Shown: positions 1 to 8,460 of the stretch, piece by piece
Layout of the letters: the number at the start of each line of letters is the position of its first letter
How positions within the stretch are numbered: the stretch's first letter is position 1
Source of the DNA: Streptomyces sp. NRRL WC-3618
GTDB lineage: Bacteria > Actinomycetota > Actinomycetes > Streptomycetales > Streptomycetaceae
Direction of reading: 5' to 3'
Assembly (NCBI RefSeq): GCF_001280005.1
Contig: NZ_LGDW01000177.1
Location: 1 to 64,000 of the forward strand
DNA: 64,000 bases
Translations under genes and position numbers: made by a program
Notes under the pieces: generated by a model
Seen by the model: only the letters and a program-made list of their open reading frames with translations
Database searches by the model: none
Told to the model about the DNA's origin: nothing

Positions 1-100
1 CCCCACAACAGGCGCCCCCTCCCCCACTCCCCGCACGATGCCAGTGGAGGCCCGCCGACCGGCGCGGCCCGTACGGTCTGCGCTCTCGGGAGGATCTGCC

Positions 101-1138
101 ATGACCGTCAGTCTGGAACAGATGCGCCGCTGCCATTTCGCCGTCGACCTCGGGGCCGCGCGGACCCGCGTCTACGTCAAGGGTGCCGGGATCGTCGTCG
201 ACCAGCCGTCCGTCGCCGCCGTCAACACCAGGACCGGTGCGCTGATCGCGGTCGGGGAGTTCGCCGAGAAGATGACGGGACGTACGCCCCACTACATCCG
301 GGTCGTGCGGCCCGTGTCCGGAGGGACCGTCGTCGACATCGAGATGGCGCAGCGCATGCTGCGGGCCCTGATCGGCGACAAGGTGCGCCGGACGCTGCGC
401 CGCAAACCCTTCCTGCGGGCCGCCGCCTGCTACCCGCACGACGCCGACCCGCTCGCGCAGCGCGCGGCCATCGAGACGCTCGTCGGGCTCGGTGCGCGGC
501 GCGTCGAGCTTGTCGACACGCTCGTCGCCGCCGCCGTGGGCTGCGGACTGCCCGTCGAACGGCCCGAGGCGACCATGGTCATGGTGTGCGGCGCCGCCGC
601 CACCCAGCTCGCCGTTCTCTCCCTCGGCTCGATCGTGACCGCCGAGCGGATCCCGGTCGGGGGCGAGGCCGTCGACCACGCGATCGTGCAGCACCTGCGC
701 CACCAGCACGAGCTGATGCTGCCCAGCCAGTCCGTACGACCGCTGCAGCTCGCCCTCTCCGGCAACGGGCTCACCGCGCACGGCCCGTCGTCCACCGAGA
801 TCCACGGACGGGACGTCGCCACCGGCCTCGCCCGCTCCGTCCAGGTCGACACCGCCGCCGTGCGCGACGCCATCCAGACGCCGCTGACCGCCGTACTCGA
901 CGGGATCGGCAAGGTGCTGCGGGACTGCCCGCCCGACCTGGTGGCCGACCTCGCCGACCGCGGCATCATGATGGTCGGCGGCAGCGCGCTGCTCCCCGGG
1001 TTCGACCAGATGCTGCGGGAAGCCACGGGCATGCCGGTGCACATCGCCGAGCGGCCGGACGTGTGCGCGGTGCAGGGCCTCGGGTACATGCTCGAGGGCA
1101 AGATCGAGCCGATGGTGCTGGATCCGCTGGCCACCTGA
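101..1138 (+). CDS. mbl: Mbl/MreB-like bacterial actin (rod shape-determining protein)
   Basis: Cytoplasmic actin-fold ATPase of the MreB/Mbl family, 345 aa. The start after AVDLGAARTRVYVKG matches the phosphate-1 loop of actin-like ATPases, and the C-terminal stretch MMVGGSALLPGFDQ matches the adenosine-binding motif of MreB proteins. An ORF extends 21 codons further upstream, but the ATG at 101 is preceded by a GGGAGGA ribosome site and gives the usual family N-terminus. In Streptomyces, MreB-type proteins act mainly in spore wall assembly rather than vegetative elongation, and Mbl is an accessory homologue, so that role is inferred here from the family. It stands alone: the next gene is a broken kinase and no mreCD genes follow. 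It could also be labelled simply MreB; the modest length and divergent core favour Mbl. Confidence 0.85.
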   Translation: MTVSLEQMRRCHFAVDLGAARTRVYVKGAGIVVDQPSVAAVNTRTGALIAVGEFAEKMTGRTPHYIRVVRPVSGGTVVDIEMAQRMLRALIGDKVRRTLRRKPFLRAAACYPHDADPLAQRAAIETLVGLGARRVELVDTLVAAAVGCGLPVERPEATMVMVCGAAATQLAVLSLGSIVTAERIPVGGEAVDHAIVQHLRHQHELMLPSQSVRPLQLALSGNGLTAHGPSSTEIHGRDVATGLARSVQVDTAAVRDAIQTPLTAVLDGIGKVLRDCPPDLVADLADRGIMMVGGSALLPGFDQMLREATGMPVHIAERPDVCAVQGLGYMLEGKIEPMVLDPLAT

Positions 1139-1172
1139 GGCCGGCCACCCGACCGGGCCCGCCCCCCGTCCT

Positions 1173-1768
1173 GTGCCGGAGGAGACGCCTCCGCCCCTTC
1201 CCCCACTGCCGCCCCGTCTCAAGGCCGTGCTCGGCATCGGTACCGATCTCGAACTGCGCACCACCCTCCAGCACATCGTGGACGGCGCGGCCGAGTTGAC
1301 CGGCGCCCGGTACGCGGGACTCGGGATGACCGACCCCGGACAGGACGGCCTTGTGGAGATCCGCAAGGCCGATCTGGGGCGCGCCGAACGCGCGGGCATC
1401 CCCGTCATCGGCGTACCGATCCTCGTTTCGAAGAAAGGGCGAGCAGAAGAGGCGGGCACCGAGGAGGAGTTCGGGCGGCTGTACCTCGCCGAGAAGCCCG
1501 CTTCACCGGCGCCGTCGAACACCGGGTCCCCTCCCCCGTCGCCGCCCAGCTCCTCATCGCCCTGCGCCGCACGCTCGCCGACGCCGTACGCCGCCCCGGT
1601 GTCACCCGCGTCGAGATCACCGTCGACGCGACGACGGCCCTGCCGGACGGCCGCGACGCCGTACGCCTGACGGTCTACGACGATGGCGACAGCCGGGGCG
1701 CCACAACGGGCGCAGGCCCGGGCACGACGGCGATCTGGCAGGCACCGCTCGGAGACGGCACCCTGTAG
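1173..1768 (+). pseudogene. Remnant of a GAF-domain sensor histidine kinase (DevS type)
   Basis: The first frame (GTG at 1173) encodes a normal kinase N-terminus: a proline-rich start, then LGIGTDLELRTTLQHIVDGA and the first half of a GAF domain (ELTGARYAGLGM). Around 1490 the homology jumps, and in another frame, up to the stop at 1766-1768, it resumes with the C-terminal end of a histidine kinase ATPase domain: AVEHRVPSPVAAQLL, then RLTVYDDGD, ending GTTAIWQAPLGDGTL. The rest of the GAF region, the HisKA_3 dimerisation helix with the phosphoacceptor His and most of the ATP lid are gone. An intact relative would be about 550-600 aa. The frame change plus internal deletion argue for decay rather than a short functional protein. 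The SLOG-like gene starts directly downstream. Confidence 0.7.
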
Positions 1769-1803
1769 GGAGGTCACGGACCGTGGACGGCGGAGGGCAT
1801 CCA

Positions 1804-2361
1804 GTGACGGACATCGACACGCGCGAGGGCACACGCGTCGGCACGGGCAGGGACACCGGCATGGGCACGCGCCTCGGGTCGCGCGTCCGCACGCGCGTCG
1901 GCGTGACCGGGCACCGCTCGATCCCCGCCGCCGTCCTGCCGTCCGTACGCACGGGCATCCGGCGGCAGTTACGGCGCGACGAGGAACTGGAGGCGCTGAG
2001 CAGCCTCGCGGCCGGGGCCGACCAGTTGTTCGCCGACCTCGCCCTGGACCTCGGCATCCCCGTCACGGCGGTGATCCCCGGTATGGACTACGAGGCCCAC
2101 CTCGGCGACGCGGACACCCGGGCCGCGTACCGACGCCTCCTCGGCTCCTGCACCCGCGTGAACCTGCCCGTCGAGGCGACACCCGAGGAGGCCTACTTCG
2201 CGGCGGGCCGCTGGATCGTCGACCACGCGGACCGGCTGGTGGCGGTGTGGGACGGGCAGCCCGCGCGGGGGCTCGGCGGCACCGGGGACATCGTGGCGTA
2301 CGCCCGGCGCACGGGGGTTCCGGTGACGGTGCTGTGGCGGCCGGGGGTACTGCGCACGTGA
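1804..2361 (+). CDS. SLOG-like Rossmann-fold nucleotide-sensing protein
   Basis: Protein of about 185 aa. After a low-complexity Thr/Arg/Gly leader it carries VGVTGHRSIP, then LSSLAAGADQLFADLALDLG, VTAVIPGMDYE and, near the end, VDHADRLVAVWDGQPARGLGGTGDIVAYAR. This order (GxTGHR, GADxL, DxLVAVWDG, GGTxDxVxYAR) is characteristic of SLOG/YspA-like Rossmann proteins, which are thought to bind nucleotide or nucleotide-derived signals. GTG at 1804 follows GGAGGG at 1792-1797; GTG at 1783 and ATG at 1861 are in-frame alternatives and the leader makes the choice uncertain. It converges, 15 bases apart, on a SLATT-like membrane protein, a combination described in predicted nucleotide-signal conflict systems. 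Function is inferred only. Confidence 0.6.
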   Translation: MTDIDTREGTRVGTGRDTGMGTRLGSRVRTRVGVTGHRSIPAAVLPSVRTGIRRQLRRDEELEALSSLAAGADQLFADLALDLGIPVTAVIPGMDYEAHLGDADTRAAYRRLLGSCTRVNLPVEATPEEAYFAAGRWIVDHADRLVAVWDGQPARGLGGTGDIVAYARRTGVPVTVLWRPGVLRT

Positions 2362-2376
2362 CTTGGGGACACCGCC

Positions 2377-3291
2377 TCAGCTCCCGAACCGGACGACCCA
2401 GTCGGTGTACTGCGGCGAGACCAGCCGTTCGGCGTCCTTCACCGCCTGCGCCCAGCCCGACTCGGTCACCGTCGTGGACATCGTGACCCGCAGCATCTCG
2501 AGGTCCTGCTTCACCAGGGCGTACGCGTACGCCAGCGGCCGGTGCCGCCGCACCTCCTGCCAGGCCACACCGGCCGCGGCGGCGGCACTGAACAGCCCGG
2601 TGAAGTCCCAGCCGCCGATCAGCCCGACGGCCCTGAGCACGGCGGCGAGCAGCGCGAGCAGGGTCAGCACGGCGGTGACGGAGGACCACTGGACGGAGGC
2701 CCGATGGGTCTGCGCCGCCTTGTTGCGATGCCAGACGAACTGTTCGAGGAGCCGGTCGCGGAGATAGATGTCCCGCCGCGCCTCGAAGGGCTTGGCACGT
2801 ACGGCGCGCATGGCGGGGGTGATCTGCGCCGCCCCACGGCCCCGGACCCCGTCGCGGGGGTCGACCCACCCCACCTTCCTCAGTTCCGCGAGCCGCCCTT
2901 CGAGCCGCTCCCCGAACAGCCCGTCGGGATCCACAACGCCGGAGTGGAAGGGCCCACCGTGCACCATGTACTGCCAGGCCAGCGACTTGAGCAACTCGGC
3001 GACATCCCGGTGCGCCCGCCAGTGGGCGCGGGCGCGGCGGCGGGCGATGCGCAGGCCGATACCGATGGTGAGCGCGTACAGCAGGGCGGCCAGTGCGGCC
3101 AGGACATGGCTGTCGAGGCGTTCGGCGAACATGGCGGCCCCGGTGGCGAACAGCAGGGTGACGAGCTGGGTACGGACAGCGCGAAACGACTCCCCCTGCC
3201 GGGCCAGCGCCGACCGGTCGCTGTCATGGAACAACCGTGGCAGATCCCGCTCACTCACCGTCGTACTGGGTCCCGGCATCACACCCGACAT
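2377..3291 (-). CDS. DUF4231/SLATT-like two-helix membrane protein
   Basis: About 304 aa with two membrane hairpins: residues near 45-85 (LVTLLFATGAAMFAERL, then LAALLYALTIGIGL) and near 190-240 (VTAVLTLLALLAAVLRAVGL, then FTGLFSAAAAAGVAWQEV). Between them lies WRAHRDVAELLKSLAWQYM and the arginine-rich stretch typical of the DUF4231/SLATT superfamily, whose members are proposed 2TM pore-forming effectors or sensors paired with SLOG or SMODS proteins. ATG at 3291 and ATG at 3279 are both possible; upstream signals are weak and the open frame extends to 3390. The convergent SLOG-like gene ends 15 bases away. The pairing is visible; the effector role is inference from the family. Confidence 0.6.
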   Translation of the reverse strand: MSGVMPGPSTTVSERDLPRLFHDSDRSALARQGESFRAVRTQLVTLLFATGAAMFAERLDSHVLAALAALLYALTIGIGLRIARRRARAHWRAHRDVAELLKSLAWQYMVHGGPFHSGVVDPDGLFGERLEGRLAELRKVGWVDPRDGVRGRGAAQITPAMRAVRAKPFEARRDIYLRDRLLEQFVWHRNKAAQTHRASVQWSSVTAVLTLLALLAAVLRAVGLIGGWDFTGLFSAAAAAGVAWQEVRRHRPLAYAYALVKQDLEMLRVTMSTTVTESGWAQAVKDAERLVSPQYTDWVVRFGS

Positions 3292-3434
3292 GGCCCACCC
3301 CCGGTCCAGCCAGTATCCGACCGGCGCACGCACGGCACCAGCCCCGCGCGCAAGGTCCGCGCGGAGCAACCGATTCCCGGGGCTCGGCACGCAACTGGGG
3401 GCCGCCGTCCGAAGACTCGCTCGGTTCGGCGGTC

Positions 3435-3977
3435 ATGATGTTGAGCGAAATGCCCCAGAGGGCGGCTGTCGACGCAGCGTTCGGACCATGTTCGGTTGCC
3501 GATCTTCAGCTGGTAGCTCGGGATCTGCCCCTGTCAGCGGAGATGTGGAGCCTGTACAGGGTGGCCGGCCCCCTCGACACCCCGGGCAGGGATCTGACGC
3601 ACTACCAGTCCTGCCACCGCCGGCATGGCCACGATGGGCACCGTCTGGACGAGTGGCCGGACGAGTGGGTGGTCATCGCGGACCACTCGGCAGATCCGTT
3701 CATTGCGGACACGGCGACTGCGGGTACCCGTGTCGGCATCGCGATCCACGGTGCGGGCTCATGGAAGCCGTACTGGGTTGCGCCCACGCCGGCCGACTTC
3801 GTCACCCTGCTGACCTGCTTCACCGAGGCCTACGTCGTGGAGAGAGCCAATCGTTCCGACGACGAGGACGACTACGAGATCTGGCCGCCCGCGTATCACG
3901 AACGACTCGCCGCGCTCCTGCGCGACCACGCGCCGGGCGTCGATGCCGCAACGTTTCTGGATTACCTGCGTCAGTAG
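3435..3977 (+). CDS. SUKH/SMI1-KNR4-like protein
   Basis: About 180 aa, acidic, no signal peptide or membrane segment. The middle resembles SUKH-fold proteins: DEWPDEWVVIADHSADPFIAD followed by GVAIHG-like and KPYWVAPTPADFVTLLTCF, which match the strand-helix order of SMI1/KNR4 domains where a Trp/Asp pair precedes the core. SUKH proteins are often immunity proteins for polymorphic toxins, but many occur alone with unknown roles, and no toxin gene is adjacent here. Two ATGs (3435 and 3438) and a third at 3450 are possible starts; the ORF is open further upstream over the start of the SLATT-like gene on the opposite strand, so the N-terminus is uncertain. Confidence 0.5.
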   Translation: MMLSEMPQRAAVDAAFGPCSVADLQLVARDLPLSAEMWSLYRVAGPLDTPGRDLTHYQSCHRRHGHDGHRLDEWPDEWVVIADHSADPFIADTATAGTRVGIAIHGAGSWKPYWVAPTPADFVTLLTCFTEAYVVERANRSDDEDDYEIWPPAYHERLAALLRDHAPGVDAATFLDYLRQ

Positions 3978-4151
3978 ATCAATTGGGACCGGCCGGTCCA
4001 TGAGCTCGGACAAGGGCCGTAGCGGGGTATGAGCGGCGCGGCCCCGGGTATGGGCAGGGACGGCCGGTGCGAGATCCCACCGGAACCTCCCCGAACCGTC
4101 CCCTTGCCCCCGCCTGGCACACTGGCCGGACCCGGAGAAGGAGAGAACCGC

Positions 4152-5249
4152 ATGTCGATGGTCGGCAGCCTGCGTAAAGTGGCCCGCCTTGCTCGGCGTG
4201 GGCGGCGGCGGGTGGATCTCAGTCATCCCGCCCGCTCGCCGCTCGGCACGACCGTCGTCAACTGCGTCATCTACCGCGAGGGTGTGCGCCGGCCCACCGC
4301 CCCCACCATCGAGGAGGCCGTCGCCCGCGTGCGCAAGCACGACCGGGGCTTCGTCTGGCTCGGGCTGCACGAACCCTCCGAGACGGAGTTCGCCCGCGTC
4401 GCCGCACTGTTCGGGCTGCACCCGCTCGCCGTCGAGGACGCCGTCCAGGCCCATCAGCGGCCCAAGGTGGAGCGGTACGGCGATGTCCTGTTCGCCGTGT
4501 TCAAGACGGTCTGCTACGTCGAGCACGAGGAGCTCACCGCGACCAGCGAGGTCGTCACCACCGGCGAGATCATGGTCTTCGCCGGCCCCGACTTCGTCGT
4601 CACCGTCCGGCACGGCCGGCACGGCTCCCTGGGGCCCCTGCGCGAGGACCTGGAGGGGGACCCGGAGCAGCTCCGCAAGGGTCCGGCCGCGGTGCTGCAC
4701 GCCATCGCCGACCACGTCGTCGACGACTACCTGAACGTCACGGACTCCTTCCAGGACGACCTGGACCAGGTGGAGTCGGACGTCTTCTCCCCGCAGAGCC
4801 CGCGCACCGCCGACGCCGGCCGTATCTACCAGCTCAAGCGCGAACTCCTTGAGCTGAAGCGGGCGGTGGTGCCGCTCGGCCGTCCCCTCCAGCAGCTGGC
4901 CACCGAGCCGATGCCCGCCGTCGAGCCGTCGATACAGGCCTACTTCCGGGACGTATCCGACCATCTGATCCGGGCGACCGAGCAGATCCACGCCTTCGAC
5001 GCCCTGCTCGACTCGATCCTCCAGGCCCACCTCGCGCAGGTCACCGTCGGCCAGAACGAGGACATGCGGAAGATCACGGCGTGGGCCGCGATCGTCGCCG
5101 TACCGACGATGGTCTGCGGGATCTACGGCATGAATTTCCAGCACATGCCCGAACTGCACTGGCGCTACGGCTACCCGCTCGTCCTGTCCGTCATCGGCGC
5201 CGCCTGCTTCTTCGTCCACCGCGGTTTCAAGCGCAACGGCTGGCTGTGA
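4152..5249 (+). CDS. corA: Magnesium/cobalt transporter CorA family
   Basis: Inner-membrane divalent cation channel of the CorA family, 365 aa. The long N-terminal cytoplasmic domain contains FVWLGLHEPSETEF and the helix-rich region QSPRTADAGRIYQLKRELLELKRAV. Two C-terminal transmembrane helices follow, the first ending in the signature YGMNFQHMPEL (the GMN motif forming the pore mouth) and the second ending in a basic tail KRNGWL. The start at 4152 is supported by GGAGAAGGAGAG just upstream, although the frame is open to 4029. Family members move Mg2+ and sometimes Co2+ or Ni2+. It appears to be a single-gene unit; a lipoprotein gene starts 73 bases downstream. Confidence 0.93.
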   Translation: MSMVGSLRKVARLARRGRRRVDLSHPARSPLGTTVVNCVIYREGVRRPTAPTIEEAVARVRKHDRGFVWLGLHEPSETEFARVAALFGLHPLAVEDAVQAHQRPKVERYGDVLFAVFKTVCYVEHEELTATSEVVTTGEIMVFAGPDFVVTVRHGRHGSLGPLREDLEGDPEQLRKGPAAVLHAIADHVVDDYLNVTDSFQDDLDQVESDVFSPQSPRTADAGRIYQLKRELLELKRAVVPLGRPLQQLATEPMPAVEPSIQAYFRDVSDHLIRATEQIHAFDALLDSILQAHLAQVTVGQNEDMRKITAWAAIVAVPTMVCGIYGMNFQHMPELHWRYGYPLVLSVIGAACFFVHRGFKRNGWL

Positions 5250-5322
5250 ACGTGACCCCTTGCCCGTCCGTACCTTCTGGCGAGTCGTACGTCCGCCGTA
5301 CCGCCCGACCTGGAGCAGCTCC

Positions 5323-5790
5323 GTGTCCCAGCAGCACCCCCAGCGATCGTCCTCCCGCAGGGGCGTCGCCCTCGCCGCGCTCCTGACGGCCGTCGCCCTC
5401 CCCCTGGCCACGGCCTGTACGTCGGACACGCGCCCGGACACCGGGAAGAAGGCGTCGGAGTCCATGCCGCCCGCTCCGGTGGCCGCCGTGGTCGCGCCGG
5501 CCAAGGTCGAGGTGATCGCCAAGCTGACGGGCTGCGAGGTGACGATCCGCACCGACGCGGAGGAGCTGCGCGAGGGTGTCTGCCACACCGCCGACGGCGA
5601 CTACCTGATCACGACGTTCCCTCAGGAGAGGTACAAGCGCATCTGGCTGGACAGCGCGGCCGTCTACGGCGGCAGGTACCTGGTCGGCAACAAGTGGGTC
5701 ATCACCGCGCCCCCGAAGCTCCAGGAGTCGCTGCGCCAGAAGGTCGGCGGCTCGTTCGAGGATCTGAACGACCACAGCGCCCAGAGCTAG
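5323..5790 (+). CDS. Small secreted lipoprotein, unknown function
   Basis: 155-aa protein with a basic N-terminus (SSSRRG), a hydrophobic stretch (VALAALLTAVALP) and a lipobox LATAC at about residues 29-33, so it should be lipid-anchored outside the membrane. The mature part has two further cysteines (LTGCEVTI and REGVCHTADGDY) that could form a disulfide. The GTG start at 5323 has GGAG eleven bases upstream; an ATG at 5260 in frame would add residues without a signal-sequence character. No family recognised. Its stop codon overlaps the stop of the convergent gene within the palindrome CTAG at 5787-5790. Confidence 0.7.
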   Translation: MSQQHPQRSSSRRGVALAALLTAVALPLATACTSDTRPDTGKKASESMPPAPVAAVVAPAKVEVIAKLTGCEVTIRTDAEELREGVCHTADGDYLITTFPQERYKRIWLDSAAVYGGRYLVGNKWVITAPPKLQESLRQKVGGSFEDLNDHSAQS

Positions 5791-6296
5791 GCCCTGTTTC
5801 CCGTAGGCTCCGGCTGCGGCTTGTAGCCGCTGATGACGTACGACTCCTCGTCGTCGACCGTGTTCTTCTCCGGGTCCAGGGTGATCCGTACGGGGTGCCC
5901 GTCGGGCGCGTACTCCGCCTCCGCCGTGTCCGCGCCCTCCTCGCGCGCCCGGGCCAGTTCGCCCAGCAGCCCCTTGATGGTGGGCACGTCCTCGGGCGCG
6001 CGCTCCACGGCGCCCCGCGCGCTCTCGTCGAGCCCGACGGCCTTGGCCACCTTGCCGTCCCGGACCGTCACGCGGAACGTGCCGAGCAGGCTGCGCTCCC
6101 CCTCGCTCGACGTCAACGTGTAGACGTACGAGGCGGGTTCCTTCCAGGACTCCCCGAACGACGAGAACGAGGACGAGGGGGTGGGCGAGGGCGTCGACGA
6201 GCCCTGTCCCGAGGACCCGGAATCCGCACAGCCGGCAGCCGCGCACATCAGCCCCCCGGCCAGCACGACGGACGACAGCAATCGGACCGAAGCCAT
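5787..6296 (-). CDS. Secreted lipoprotein, DUF6174-like
   Basis: 169-aa protein with an N-terminal signal and lipobox (AAAGC at about residue 22), a Ser/Pro/Thr linker and a folded C-terminal domain. The segment YVYTLTSSEGERSLLGTFRVTVRDG, followed by KAVGLDESARG and ending with DDEESYVISGYKP, resembles DUF6174 domains, whose role is unknown. ATG at 6296 is preceded by GGGGGAT. It is convergent with the lipoprotein at 5323-5790 and shares the last four bases. The folded part is short and carries no catalytic motif I can identify, so extracellular binding or inhibition is possible but unproven. Confidence 0.7.
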   Translation of the reverse strand: MASVRLLSSVVLAGGLMCAAAGCADSGSSGQGSSTPSPTPSSSFSSFGESWKEPASYVYTLTSSEGERSLLGTFRVTVRDGKVAKAVGLDESARGAVERAPEDVPTIKGLLGELARAREEGADTAEAEYAPDGHPVRITLDPEKNTVDDEESYVISGYKPQPEPTGNRA

Positions 6297-6461
6297 GGTG
6301 ATCCCCCTGAACAAGCGAACGAGTGAATGAGTGAACGAGTACCGGCTGATGCGCGTGGGGCGTGTCCGCCGGACACGCCCCACCCGGTACGACGCGGCTG
6401 CGTCGGAAAACGTTCACCCGCCGGAGCCGGAAGCGCACTCCAATGATCTCGGGAGGGCACG

Positions 6462-6683
6462 TCATTCGCCCGCGGCGTCCTCGGCCTCCCAGCGCAGCAG
6501 GTCGCCCGGCTGGCATTCGAGCACCTCGCAGAGCGCGGCGAGCGTCGCGAAGCGCACCGCCTTGGCGCGGCCGTTCTTGAGTACCGCCAGGTTGGCGGGA
6601 GTGATCCCCACGCGCTCCGCGAGCTCACCCACGGACATCTTCCGCCGGGCCAGCATCACGTCGATGTCGACGGCGATCGCCAT
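6462..6683 (-). CDS. XRE-family helix-turn-helix regulator
   Basis: 73-aa DNA-binding protein consisting of one Cro/C1-type helix-turn-helix: RRKMSVGELAERVGITPANLAVLKNGRAKAVRFATLAALCEVLECQPGDLLRW, a close match to small YozG-like regulators. Its ATG at 6681-6683 overlaps the stop of the upstream membrane gene (TGATG), so the two are translationally coupled. Small XRE regulators of this type usually sit with DUF2975 proteins, as here. Two palindromes at 7199-7217 and 7221-7237, just ahead of the operon, are the obvious candidate operators for autoregulation. Confidence 0.85.
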   Translation of the reverse strand: MAIAVDIDVMLARRKMSVGELAERVGITPANLAVLKNGRAKAVRFATLAALCEVLECQPGDLLRWEAEDAAGE

Positions 6684-7174
6684 CAGATCACCTCGGCCAA
6701 CTCGGCTTGCATCTGGGCCGCTTCGACGTCGCGCGCGACCGCCTGGGCGAGCAGCATCCGCAGTACGAGCACGATGAGCGCGACACCCAGGATGGCCAGG
6801 CCGACCCCGCCCATGATGACGGTGACGCCCGGGTCCTCCCGCTGGCCCGGCGCGTTGAGGGCCGTGACCGTGAACCACAGGAGGGCGGCCGCCACGATCG
6901 CGCCGATCACACCGTCCACGTACCGGAAGGCGGCGTGGGAGAACACGGTTCCGCGTCGCACCATCGTCACCAGCCGCCCCACGCAGACCACGGCGATCTG
7001 CGCCGACGCCATGCCCAGGATCGTGATCACGCGCAGCGCGGTCAGGGGCAGCGACCCGTCCTCCGGGTCGTTCCCGCTGACCAGCGTCCACAGCATCAAC
7101 GCCTGCACGAGCACGGTGCCGACGAACACCACCACGAGCAGGGCGCTCAGCGCACGCACGGTCAGCTTTCCCAT
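6683..7174 (-). CDS. DUF2975 membrane protein
   Basis: 163-aa integral membrane protein with four hydrophobic segments (about residues 7-30, 48-70, 88-110 and 117-140), matching DUF2975 proteins of unknown function. ATG at 7174 follows AAAGGCGGGT; an in-frame ATG at 7195 is less favoured. The C-terminal cytoplasmic helix (RDVEAAQMQAELAEVI) may contact the coupled XRE regulator, an idea based only on the constant co-occurrence of the two families. The pair lies downstream of the lacI-type gene on the same strand but has its own palindromic upstream region. Confidence 0.8.
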   Translation of the reverse strand: MGKLTVRALSALLVVVFVGTVLVQALMLWTLVSGNDPEDGSLPLTALRVITILGMASAQIAVVCVGRLVTMVRRGTVFSHAAFRYVDGVIGAIVAAALLWFTVTALNAPGQREDPGVTVIMGGVGLAILGVALIVLVLRMLLAQAVARDVEAAQMQAELAEVI

Positions 7175-7198
7175 GACCCACCCGCCTTTCCCCATCAC

Positions 7199-7237
7199 CC
7201 CATCGAATCGCGATGGGAATCTATCGAGACTCGATAG
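7199..7237. promoter_or_regulatory. Two adjacent palindromes upstream of DUF2975-XRE
   Basis: CCCATCG-AATCG-CGATGGG (7199-7217) and CTATCGA-GAC-TCGATAG (7221-7237) are perfect inverted repeats with 7-base arms, ending about 25 bases before the DUF2975 start. They share ATCG half-sites. The simplest reading is an operator pair for the XRE repressor encoded by the operon. The second palindrome lies right at the lacI stop codon, so it could alternatively act as a weak terminator for that gene. Confidence 0.55.
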
Positions 7238-7238
7238 G

Positions 7239-8285
7239 TTACGCAAGGGGTGGGGACGGCGTCGGACACCCGCACGACGCCCTGACGACCAGGCGGGACG
7301 GGAAGCGCCTGGCGCGGTCCGCGCCGCCCGGTGTCATCGCGGCCGGTTGCGGGTCGAGGGCGATGTCCACGGCCGTACGGGCCATCGCCTCGCGGTCGGA
7401 GGCGACTGTCGTCAGCGGCGGGTCGGTCATCGCCGCCTCCTTGACGTCGTCGAAGCCCACCACCGCGAGGTCGCCCGGTACGTCGACGCCCAGTTCACGG
7501 GCCGCCCGCAGCAGGCCGATGGCCTGGTCGTCGGTCGAGCAGAACACGGCGGTCGGCCGGGCGGGGGCGGCGAGCAGGCGCAGGGCTGCCTCGTAGGTGT
7601 CGTACCGGTTGTAGGGGGCGCGCAGCAGGAGCCCCTCCGTGGGGCGGCCGGCGTCCGCCATCGCCTTGCGCCAGCCCTCGACATGGTCGGCGACGGGACC
7701 GCCGGCCAGGGAACCCGACTCCGGCCCGCCGACGCAGGCCACGGCGGTGTGACCGTGCCCAAGGAGGTGCCGGGTGGCGAGCCGGGCACCCTCGACGTCG
7801 TCCGTGACGACGGCGAACTTCCGTAGGGACGCGGACCGTTCATGCATCAGCACGACCCGGGTGTCCATCGTGTCGAGCTCGGCGGCGATACGGTCGCCGA
7901 GCCCCAGTCCGACCAGGATCAGCGCCGACACTCGCATCCCCAAAAAGGCGTGCAGGTAACAGAGTTCGCGCTTCTCCTGGTAATCGGAGTTGCCGACGAG
8001 CACCATTTTTCCGCGATCGGCGGCGGCACGTTCCAACGCGTGGGTGATTTCTCCGAAATACGGCTGCCGGGCGTCCGGAACGATCAGCCCCAGCAGGTCC
8101 GTACGACGGCTGGCCATGGCCTGGGCCACCCGGTCGGGCCGGTATCCGAGTTCTCTGACGGCTTCGAGAACGCGTCTGCGTTTCTCCGCGGAAACCGGAC
8201 GGGGGCCGTTGTTGACGACGTAACTGACAACCGCGCTGGAAGTTCCGGCGAGCCTGGCGACGTCGTCCCGTGTCACCTTTGTCAC
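7239..8285 (-). CDS. LacI-family transcriptional regulator
   Basis: 348-aa repressor. Residues 1-50 form the LacI helix-turn-helix ([22 protein letters not shown], then the hinge [17 protein letters not shown]), followed by a periplasmic-binding-protein-like sugar sensor with [58 protein letters not shown] and [10 protein letters not shown]. It starts with GTG at 8285. Divergently transcribed from the GH5 cellulase, with a perfect 20-bp palindrome between them, so it most likely represses that gene and itself until a cellulose-derived oligosaccharide binds. The sugar ligand is inferred from the neighbour only. Confidence 0.9.
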   Translation of the reverse strand: MTKVTRDDVARLAGTSSAVVSYVVNNGPRPVSAEKRRRVLEAVRELGYRPDRVAQAMASRRTDLLGLIVPDARQPYFGEITHALERAAADRGKMVLVGNSDYQEKRELCYLHAFLGMRVSALILVGLGLGDRIAAELDTMDTRVVLMHERSASLRKFAVVTDDVEGARLATRHLLGHGHTAVACVGGPESGSLAGGPVADHVEGWRKAMADAGRPTEGLLLRAPYNRYDTYEAALRLLAAPARPTAVFCSTDDQAIGLLRAARELGVDVPGDLAVVGFDDVKEAAMTDPPLTTVASDREAMARTAVDIALDPQPAAMTPGGADRARRFPSRLVVRASCGCPTPSPPLA

Positions 8286-8421
8286 CGTGCGAGTCTACGG
8301 GCGTCAAATAGCCCTCAAACATGGGGCGTTGGCTTTCGGCCAGGCCGGCGCGAGGTGTGGCGTACCGGCGTGGCGCACGGGCGTGGCCGGCATCCGGCGG
8401 ACGTGTTACCTGTCGGAAACC

Positions 8422-8450
8422 TTGACGATCCCCGAGGCGGGTGCCACGAT
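8422..8450 (+). promoter_or_regulatory. Candidate sigma-70-type promoter for GH5 cellulase
   Basis: TTGACG (8422-8427), a 17-base spacer and CACGAT (8445-8450). Transcription would begin near 8457, just before the palindromic operator, a layout that fits repression by promoter blocking. The -10 element is weak, as is common in Streptomyces. Confidence 0.45.
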
Positions 8451-8460
8451 TCCGGCGCTG

